Assembly (NCBI GenBank): GCA_947463385.1
Contig: CANHSL010000010.1
Span: 1 to 47,359, forward strand
Direction of reading: 5' to 3'
Source: Flavobacteriales bacterium
GTDB taxonomy: Bacteria > Bacteroidota > Bacteroidia > Flavobacteriales_D > Crocinitomicaceae
Length of the DNA stretch: 47,359 bases
Of the stretch, positions 41,623 through 47,359 are shown in pieces; the stretch's first letter is position 1; each line of letters begins with the position of its first letter. Below the pieces are notes generated by a model that worked only from the letters and a program-made list of their open reading frames with translations, did not search any database and had not been told where the DNA came from. The position numbers and the translations under genes are program-made.

Positions 41623-44424
41623 TTAACAATACCCACAATACTTAGCGGTTGTTGTATGAGTAAACGGAATGGTTTCATCAAATATTTGGGTAACAACTTC
41701 ATTCATTAATTCCTGAAAATCTGATAAAAACTCAACCGTGCTTAGGCCATTTATATCAAGCGGGAAAAAAGCTTCTGTTTTACGTTGGATCGCATAAATC
41801 CCCATAGATTCAGGTAATTTATCGTAATTATAATTAAATAAATAGGTATAAACTGCAAGTTGTAGGGCATGTTTACAGCCTTTAAAAGATTCTTCAATGG
41901 TATCCTTGCGTTTATACGTCACGTCTTCCGTTTTAACTTTGCCGCTCTTATAATCAACCAGTCGAAATGAATCCCCAATTCGATCTATTCTGTCCACAAA
42001 GCCAACCCACTGTACGACCTTTTCTTCTTCACCAATCATTAGGCTCATTGGAGCCATTAGTTTTGCTTCTACGCGATGAATATAAACCGGCTCCGCTTGG
42101 TTTTTAATATACACCACATCGTTTTTTAATAGGTTTATTGTTAATTCTTTAGCCACGTTAAATGTGAGCCAATTCTTACCGGATTCAATCAGTTTTTCAT
42201 CGTTATTTAAAAAAGACAAAAACTCTTGTTTTAATATTGCGGGAGCAATTAACAACATATTTTCTACATCCTGCACCGAAATTGCAGGAGGCGGTGGAGT
42301 TACTGGTTCACCGTGTTTGTCTACTTCAACAAATGGGGTGAAAAGTTTTTCTAGGGTATTGTGTATAAATCTACCCATGCTGCTGGTTTCAAGCTCTTCC
42401 TCAACGGAATCTTCTTCTCCAAATTCCGCTAAATACCGATAATAAAAGTCAAGCGGACAGGTTAAATACTTACCGATCGCGCTGGCTGAAATGCATTTTG
42501 AAAAATAATTTTCAAGTAAGAAATGAATTTGTGGGCGTTTCACAACAACAGCGGAATCAAATTCATTATTTTCGGGAAACGCGGTAGTATAAAAGTGTTT
42601 TTGAATGGAGCAATTTTTATTAATACGCGCCAATTCCATTTCAAGTTGAGCGATATATCGGCTTGACTCCGATGAGCCTAAGGAATCATTAGAAATTCCG
42701 TAGGTAATAATTACATCTTCAGCAGTATGCAATAAGCGATAAAAATGATGCGCAAAAAGACCTTGTTTCTCCCGGGCTGTGGGCAATCCAAGACCTCTGC
42801 GTAAATCCATTGGAATAATTGAGTCTATTGGGTTTGTTGGCGGAAGCATGCCCTCATTCATCCCAAGTACAATTAACTGTTTAAAGTCTAACATCCGGCT
42901 TTCAAGAAGACCCATAATTTGAAGACCTTGTGTTGGGTTTCCATGAAATGCGATGGCTTTTTTGTTCCAATGTTGATTAAAAAACGTTCTGAATGTTTTT
43001 ATGTTCATTGGCGGTAAACCCTCTGATGCGAGTGCTGACATGGTTACTAATGCCTCTTGAAAAACAATTATTTGTTGATGCTCCAACTCAAATCCTTGCT
43101 GCATTTGTTGTTCTAATAAACTCATTACCTGTTGCATTAACGATATGCCAACTTGATAATTTGATTTCCATGTTGTAAACGCAAGCGCTGTTAGTTCATC
43201 TAACAGTGGATTAAACGATACGCGTTCCGTATTTTGAAATACTTTGTTTTGTTGTATTGTTTTGCGCTCCCATTCATTAATTTTATTGATTGTTGGTTTA
43301 TCTAACCAGACTGAAATTAATGGATGCTGAAACAAGAGCATCAAATCTTTATAATACGCTGCCTTTGTATTAAATCTGATGTGGTTTTCTTGAATTGAAA
43401 AGAGTAAATCAATCAAAGACTTTATGGACGTTTGTTTTAAAGGCAATCCAATGGTTATGTTTGCTCGCTGAACGCTTGCCGGGATATTTTTCATTAACGG
43501 AACAATTAGCGTTTCATCGGCCAATAAAACCAACGTTTCGTTGAGTTCCGCTTCTGTTTTATTAGCCAACTCCGTAGCAGCTAACTTCACTTGCCCTGTA
43601 ATTTGAGAACATGCAACAACGCGAATGTTCATTGCCTTTTCCAATAAGGTGTTATTCGTAAAAGGCGTCTCTTTTAAGCCGAAAAAGGCAAGGTTCTTTC
43701 GAATAAACGTTCCCGCTTCATGAAGGGGATTATTTAAATAATAATCATCTGCATCTACCCAATATGTTGCTTGTTTTCTCTGTTTTAAGGCATTAATCAC
43801 AGTAAGTTCTCCTAACGAAAGGGCGTTAAACCCAATAAAATAGTAGTGTTTGTCATCTGTAATTAAGTCCGTGGTATTTTCTGCAAGATACTTAAGGGCT
43901 TGTCCCGAAGTTGATTTATTTAGGGCGCTCAACGCCTTATTAAACGCCAGATGAATGGCTGGGAGTTCATCCCAAAACTCCATAAACTTACGTTGGCTTT
44001 CCGAAAGCTCTTGAGATTCCTCAAGATTCCAACTTTCTAACTCTTTAATCGCGATTAAATTCGAAAATACTTGATTCGCATTTAGCAAATACCGATTTAT
44101 GTCTTCAAAATCATCTATCAACATGGGACCCCAATTCAAAAACTCCTCAAACGACAAGCTTTGGAACTTTTCGGTATCTTTAATTACCTTGAATAATAAG
44201 AATAATTGTCTTGTTTTATCAATAATGGGCAGGTCATTCCAGCGGGAAGTAAACTCTTCTATGGTATAAATCGTAGGCAGAAAAATTGGTTTTTTATATG
44301 CCTTGGCCAAGGCTTCTAGAACATATTTTTTAGCACGCTTTGATGGGATAACAAGTACATAACTCGCACTATCGGCGTGAAGTGATACCAATTCTGTAGC
44401 GCATTGTTGAATAAAAGTTTTCAT
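41623..44424 (-). CDS. AddB-like PD-(D/E)XK nuclease / inactivated-helicase family protein
   Basis: This 933-residue cytoplasmic DNA-repair protein is like the B subunit of AddAB-type end-processing complexes. The N-terminus 'YVLVIPSKRAKKYVLEAL' replaces a true Walker A, so ATPase activity is not expected from it. The middle has helicase-like text ('LIVLGMNEGMLPP'). The C-terminal RecB-type nuclease core is intact: Asp811 in GFVDRID, Asp824-Tyr-Lys826 in DYKSG, and a Gln855 motif (LQLAVYTY). Cysteines of an Fe-S staple are visible at Cys656 (LTCPLDFYY) and at the very end, Cys930 and Cys933 (YCGYC), but a fourth is missing. No addA/recB-like gene is adjacent. Confidence 0.85.
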   Translation of the reverse strand: MKTFIQQCATELVSLHADSASYVLVIPSKRAKKYVLEALAKAYKKPIFLPTIYTIEEFTSRWNDLPIIDKTRQLFLLFKVIKDTEKFQSLSFEEFLNWGPMLIDDFEDINRYLLNANQVFSNLIAIKELESWNLEESQELSESQRKFMEFWDELPAIHLAFNKALSALNKSTSGQALKYLAENTTDLITDDKHYYFIGFNALSLGELTVINALKQRKQATYWVDADDYYLNNPLHEAGTFIRKNLAFFGLKETPFTNNTLLEKAMNIRVVACSQITGQVKLAATELANKTEAELNETLVLLADETLIVPLMKNIPASVQRANITIGLPLKQTSIKSLIDLLFSIQENHIRFNTKAAYYKDLMLLFQHPLISVWLDKPTINKINEWERKTIQQNKVFQNTERVSFNPLLDELTALAFTTWKSNYQVGISLMQQVMSLLEQQMQQGFELEHQQIIVFQEALVTMSALASEGLPPMNIKTFRTFFNQHWNKKAIAFHGNPTQGLQIMGLLESRMLDFKQLIVLGMNEGMLPPTNPIDSIIPMDLRRGLGLPTAREKQGLFAHHFYRLLHTAEDVIITYGISNDSLGSSESSRYIAQLEMELARINKNCSIQKHFYTTAFPENNEFDSAVVVKRPQIHFLLENYFSKCISASAIGKYLTCPLDFYYRYLAEFGEEDSVEEELETSSMGRFIHNTLEKLFTPFVEVDKHGEPVTPPPPAISVQDVENMLLIAPAILKQEFLSFLNNDEKLIESGKNWLTFNVAKELTINLLKNDVVYIKNQAEPVYIHRVEAKLMAPMSLMIGEEEKVVQWVGFVDRIDRIGDSFRLVDYKSGKVKTEDVTYKRKDTIEESFKGCKHALQLAVYTYLFNYNYDKLPESMGIYAIQRKTEAFFPLDINGLSTVEFLSDFQELMNEVVTQIFDETIPFTHTTTAKYCGYC

Positions 44425-44520
44425 GTTAATTCAGTAGATATGACCAATAAAAATTAATGTACATCCTGGGACGAGATAAATCCAAATGCATAACGGTTCG
44501 TTCCGCACAATACTGCCAAA

Positions 44521-45738
44521 TCATTCAAGCAGTATATTATTGAAAAAGCGACGCGGTCGATCCGAATTCATAAATTTATTTCCTCCGGAGCAACTTGCAA
44601 CTAATACATAGGTTTCATTTATTAATATCCTTGTCCATTTTAACCCTTCGGGATAGGCGTCACTTAAACCTTGGGTGAATTCGGTACCGTCATCCAAGAC
44701 CCCGAAAACATAGGGGCTTTGGGGAGGGCTTGCGATTAGAATTTCAGAATACTCCAATAAAGAAAGGCTTGTGTCGCGCTCAAAATACCTAACCTCATAC
44801 GTGTTGCCTTGGCCCAATTCTTTATACGTTAAAATCGTCTCGACTTCTGTTGCACTTTGTGTTTCTCTGGGACGACCGGGAACAGAAAACTTAATCCATG
44901 AGTTTCCAAGTTCGCGCGAAAAATCATACGAACGTATTGATTTTATTTTTCGTTCAGAAGCGGAGGGGATGTCTCCTTTAGTTAGTTGAATTACCCTTAA
45001 TTTATATCCTTTTTCACGCAAAAGACTTAATAAGCCCTTCTCTCCATATAGGTGTCCTGCACCAACGGCAAAAAACACAGGGCCATCCAAAGAATAACGT
45101 GCTATATTTGCCGCGATGGCGATATTTCTGTTTTCAATAAGCTTAATATAAGCTTCTTTATTGCCCGATAAGCCCCCTTTTATCAGGCGATCAATAAGGT
45201 CTATTCGTCCGTCTAGATAAAGTTCATGCAAGACTTGATTATCAGAACGTGCCAAGGAAATGCTGTTTTCTTTTTCTACATAAGGGATTTCTTCTATCGC
45301 TTTTGTTTGTTGTGCAATAGACTCTAAGGCAATTATTTCTTTATTCAGAAGTTCTGCTTTTTCTTGAAACCACGCATCCATAAACTGAGGCATTCCATCT
45401 TCATTTCCGTAATAGGTAAGAGTCGGTTCTTCGTTAGAGGTATACAGTTTGCCGCGTTTATCAAGTAAAAGTAAGGACCTGTTAGGGATCGGGTCCTTAT
45501 CCATAAATAAATCAAATACGTTTACTTCAACCGCAAGTTTTTTGCAACTTAAAAAAGACTCGTAGACTGAATCAGGAAATTCAAAAAGCCTTTTATCGTT
45601 TGAGTGTAAGGTGCCAAATAAATACGAAATCCCATGTGGTGTACTAATTTCCCACAATAAATTCCCTTTCACATTATATGATTGTGAACATAGGGATAGG
45701 CTTATTCCTAGAATAAGCAAGGTGTGGAAATACTTCAT
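44521..45738 (-). CDS. TraB/GumN-family protein with C-terminal extension
   Basis: This 405-residue protein has a signal peptide (about 1-18). Residues about 25-265 match the TraB/GumN (Tiki-like) family: the 'YLFGTLHSND' motif (GTLH 42-45), 'KLAVEVN', and 'FFAVGAGHLYGEKGLLSLL' near the domain end. Some family members are metalloproteases; GxxH and GAGH carry the expected histidines. A further ~130 residues ('SWIKFSVPGRPRETQSATEV' to 'RPRRFFNNILL') form a separate beta-rich domain ending in an 'FFNN' motif, which is not part of the basic family. It begins 3 bp after hutI, so the two are probably co-transcribed. Confidence 0.85.
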   Translation of the reverse strand: MKYFHTLLILGISLSLCSQSYNVKGNLLWEISTPHGISYLFGTLHSNDKRLFEFPDSVYESFLSCKKLAVEVNVFDLFMDKDPIPNRSLLLLDKRGKLYTSNEEPTLTYYGNEDGMPQFMDAWFQEKAELLNKEIIALESIAQQTKAIEEIPYVEKENSISLARSDNQVLHELYLDGRIDLIDRLIKGGLSGNKEAYIKLIENRNIAIAANIARYSLDGPVFFAVGAGHLYGEKGLLSLLREKGYKLRVIQLTKGDIPSASERKIKSIRSYDFSRELGNSWIKFSVPGRPRETQSATEVETILTYKELGQGNTYEVRYFERDTSLSLLEYSEILIASPPQSPYVFGVLDDGTEFTQGLSDAYPEGLKWTRILINETYVLVASCSGGNKFMNSDRPRRFFNNILLE

Positions 45739-45741
45739 TGG

Positions 45742-46971
45742 TTAATTTATCAAATTATATATATGATTGGTTGCAAATGCATAGGGGAAAAATGCCAAGG
45801 AAGGAACGGGGTTTGTAACGATTAGTTTGCCTTTATACCCCTTGAATATACATCCATGAGTCGATTCTATTCCCATCGCAAAAGCCGCGTTAATCGTTAA
45901 AGCATTTAAAGCCTCTTCAGGTGTTAACTTCATTTTTATACATGCTAAAGACCAAACAAAAAACAAATTTGACGTCGGCGATGAACCTGGATTATAATCA
46001 CTGGCCAAGGCAATAGGAATTCCTTCGTTCATTAAATCCCTCGCCGGTGAAAAGGGAATATTTAAATAGAATGAACAGGCTGGCAATAGGGTTGCAATCG
46101 TTTTTCCTGATTTTAACGCATCGATATCTTTTGCGTCTAACACTTCCAAATGATCAACCGTTAATGCATTGTTTTTTACCGCCTCTTCAATCCCCCCAAT
46201 CGCAGTGAATTGATTTACATGCACCTTTAGTTTCATGTGGGTGCCTTGAATAGCTTGAGCAATTAGTTCAATATCTACCGCATCAAAGTAACCTGTTTCG
46301 CAAAACAAATCTATATAATCTGCCAGGCCTTCCGATATTACCTTGGGAATCCACTGATCCACTACTGTTTGAATAAAGCCCTGTTTATTCGATCTAAACT
46401 CATCCGGTAAGGCGTGGGCAGCTAAAAACGTAGTTTTAATCGGTATATCAACTTGTGCTTTGATTCGTTTTATTACCCGTAGCATTTTTAATTCATCAGA
46501 CAGTGTGAGGCCATAACCGCTTTTAATCTCCAACGCTCCTGTACCGCCAGCAATCAATGCTTGAACTCTAGGAAGGGAAATCTCAAACAGTTCATCTTCA
46601 GAAAGTGCTTGTATATGTCGCGCACTATTTAATATTCCCCCACCCTTTGCTGCAATTTCTTGATAACTTAAGCCCTTAATTTTATCTACAAATTCTGTCT
46701 CCCTTGGCCGAGCAAATACTGCATGTGTATGAGAATCACAAAATGCAGGTAAGACAAAACTGCCCGACACATCGATTAAATCATGGGCAGGATACAAGGC
46801 CTTGTCAAAAGAATCCATGTTTCCAAAATCAATCACCGTGTTGTCCTCAATAACCAAAAAGGCATTAGGTATTGAGGGTACCATTTGAAATTCATGTCCT
46901 GTGAGCGGAGTTAAGGCGGGCTGTCTAACTTGAACCAGTTCCTTAATATTTATATACACCTGTTTTGTCAT
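45742..46971 (-). CDS. hutI: Imidazolonepropionase
   Basis: This 409-residue amidohydrolase hydrolyses imidazolone-5-propionate to N-formimino-glutamate, the third step of histidine degradation. The ATG at 46971 is used because it follows a -7 box and matches the family length; the frame is open to 47016. Metal ligands His81 and His83 are in 'CDSHTHAVFARPRE'. The motifs 'GGGILNSARHIQ', 'EIKSGYGL', 'TTFLAAHALP', 'VDHLEVL' and 'ASDYNPGSSPT' are characteristic. hutH and hutU are not in the window. A TraB/GumN gene follows 3 bp downstream. Confidence 0.95.
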   Translation of the reverse strand: MTKQVYINIKELVQVRQPALTPLTGHEFQMVPSIPNAFLVIEDNTVIDFGNMDSFDKALYPAHDLIDVSGSFVLPAFCDSHTHAVFARPRETEFVDKIKGLSYQEIAAKGGGILNSARHIQALSEDELFEISLPRVQALIAGGTGALEIKSGYGLTLSDELKMLRVIKRIKAQVDIPIKTTFLAAHALPDEFRSNKQGFIQTVVDQWIPKVISEGLADYIDLFCETGYFDAVDIELIAQAIQGTHMKLKVHVNQFTAIGGIEEAVKNNALTVDHLEVLDAKDIDALKSGKTIATLLPACSFYLNIPFSPARDLMNEGIPIALASDYNPGSSPTSNLFFVWSLACIKMKLTPEEALNALTINAAFAMGIESTHGCIFKGYKGKLIVTNPVPSLAFFPYAFATNHIYNLIN

Positions 46972-46977
46972 CACAAT

Positions 46978-46985
46978 CAAAGGTA
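46978..46985 (-). promoter_or_regulatory. hutI -7 box (TACCTTTG), start codon 6 nt downstream
   Basis: Minus strand: TACCTTTG-ATTGTG-ATG. It supports the start at 46971 over the longer frame to 47016. No clear -33 element is visible. Confidence 0.45.
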
Positions 46986-47224
46986 ATATTAATAGCCCAA
47001 GCGTGGGATAGCCCATTAGAAAATACCTTTAAAAAAAGCAATTAATGCTGACGTTGGCGTAGCGTAGAGGAAAACAAAATAACAACAGAAAGCGTATGAT
47101 GCGAGAACAGAAGAGTACTGGAACAACTCGCTCTACACGAACTGTTGCTCATGCTGGTTTTTAGTACCAGTTAGGTTTCCGTTTGAGTTACAATAATTAT
47201 TCGAGTGCGGGAATCAGAATGAAG
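46986..47224. other. Noncoding stretch between hutI and the tRNA terminator
   Basis: This is part of the 306-bp gap between the hutI start and tRNA-Leu. Apart from the hutI promoter edge, I see only a small hairpin (CTGGT 47154-47158 / ACCAG 47166-47170) and an imperfect 7-bp inverted repeat near 47120-47150. There is no convincing gene, riboswitch or repeat. Confidence 0.4.
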
Positions 47225-47276
47225 AAAAAAAGCAGAGTCGTGTTTCGCTTTCGTTCTCACACTCACTCTGCTTTTT
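47225..47276 (-). terminator. Terminator of the tRNA-Leu transcript
   Basis: A 12-bp stem, AAAAAGCAGAGT (47276-47265 on the minus strand) with ACTCTGCTTTTT (47238-47227), encloses a 26-nt loop and is followed by T's. It lies directly after the tRNA 3' end. A's on the other side make it usable from either direction. Confidence 0.8.
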
Positions 47277-47277
47277 G

Positions 47278-47359
47278 TACCCCGGGCCGGAATCGAACCG
47301 GCACTCCCGAAAGAACAGGATTTTGAATCCAGCGCGTCTACCAGTTCCGCCACCGGGGC
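47278..47359 (-). tRNA. tRNA-Leu (anticodon CAA)
   Basis: This 82-nt class II tRNA on the minus strand has its 5' end at the window edge. The acceptor GCCCCGG pairs with CCGGGGT (terminal G-T). T8-G9 and a D-arm (GCGGAACTGGTAGACGC) follow. The anticodon loop is TTCAAAA (CAA). A long variable arm (TCT-TTCG-GGA) identifies Leu. The T-arm is GCCGG-TTCGATT-CCGGC and the discriminator is A; a full CCA is not encoded. The anticodon stem CTGGA/TCCTG has one T-T mismatch. An overlapping open frame is the usual tRNA shadow, not a gene. Confidence 0.93.

Noticed and set aside
44510-44535. Hairpin (ATACTGC/GCAGTAT, 12-nt loop) at the end of the TraB/GumN gene as a terminator
   Set aside because: The stem spans the stop codon and has no following T-run; only 7 bp, probably chance.
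47171-47353. Open frame of 60 codons on the minus strand over the tRNA
   Set aside because: It covers tRNA-Leu; its translation is the familiar artefact of reading through a Leu tRNA and it has no other coding support.
1-47359. Defence island, prophage or mobile element
   Set aside because: No integrase, transposase, terminal repeats, restriction-modification or CRISPR genes were seen. The only nuclease-like genes (rnr and the AddB-like gene) are housekeeping or repair types.

Overview
The window reads as chromosomal DNA of a Bacteroidota bacterium, most likely of the order Flavobacteriales (Crocinitomicaceae/Cryomorphaceae-like, low confidence). The evidence is seven cargo proteins of the type IX secretion system (T9SS) with C-terminal sorting domains, several Bacteroidota-restricted families (DUF4907, DUF4296, DUF4286, DUF5686, DUF6029, Omp28-like), Bacteroidota-type promoters (-7 box TAnnTTTG) and no visible Shine-Dalgarno sequences. 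DNA is AT-rich and densely coding. I see no insertion sequence, prophage, integrase or CRISPR array.

Layout. 1-1883 (-): N-terminal part of an AsmA-like protein. 2005-6973 (+): a five-gene overlapping operon with one GEVED-type T9SS protein, three tandem kelch-repeat T9SS proteins and a DUF4907 lipoprotein. 6970-8364 (-): dihydrolipoyl dehydrogenase. 8469-11941 (+): a YeeZ-like SDR and a large PKD/T9SS type B surface protein. 11942-15923 (-): tatC, a DUF5686 receptor-like protein and lptB. 16020-17092: an orphan small protein and two small Ig-like lipoproteins. 17264-19688 (+): pheS, a YtxJ-type monothiol bacilliredoxin and a glutaminyl cyclase. 19675-20832 (-): a GH16 glycosidase. 20896-24683 (+): an 1139-residue outer-membrane protein and a group III truncated haemoglobin. 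24669-26072 (-): an RseP-like protease. 26227-28597 (+): a DPM1-like glycosyltransferase, pyrC and a DUF4296 lipoprotein. 28583-31614 (-): an unknown one-TM protein, DUF4286, rsmA and a helical-repeat protein. 31684-32427 (+): a T9SS protein. 32473-35581 (-): a TlpA-like thioredoxin, DUF6029 and an Omp28-like lipoprotein. 35714-38637 (+): a T9SS protein and RNase R. 38641-41047 (-): a MORN-2-repeat protein and a LysE-type exporter. 41149-41508 (+): a small acidic protein. 41623-44424 (-): an AddB-like nuclease. 44521-46971 (-): a TraB/GumN protein and hutI. 47278-47359 (-): tRNA-Leu(CAA).

Much of the window concerns the envelope and secretion: Sec/T9SS cargo, Tat translocase, LPS transport ATPase, site-2 protease and many lipoproteins. 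It is interleaved with housekeeping genes (pheS, rsmA, rnr, pyrC, lpdA).

Two architectural signals stand out. First, many start codons lie only 3-6 nt downstream of a -7 box, which predicts leaderless or nearly leaderless mRNAs. Second, seven of nine convergent gene junctions overlap, abut or lie within 3 bp, and clear hairpin terminators appear at only the other two. I did not find a convincing new defence or mobile system. The best candidates for uncharacterised biology are the kelch/DUF4907 operon, the TlpA-DUF6029-Omp28 cluster, and the unknown proteins at 20896-24315 and 30208-31614.
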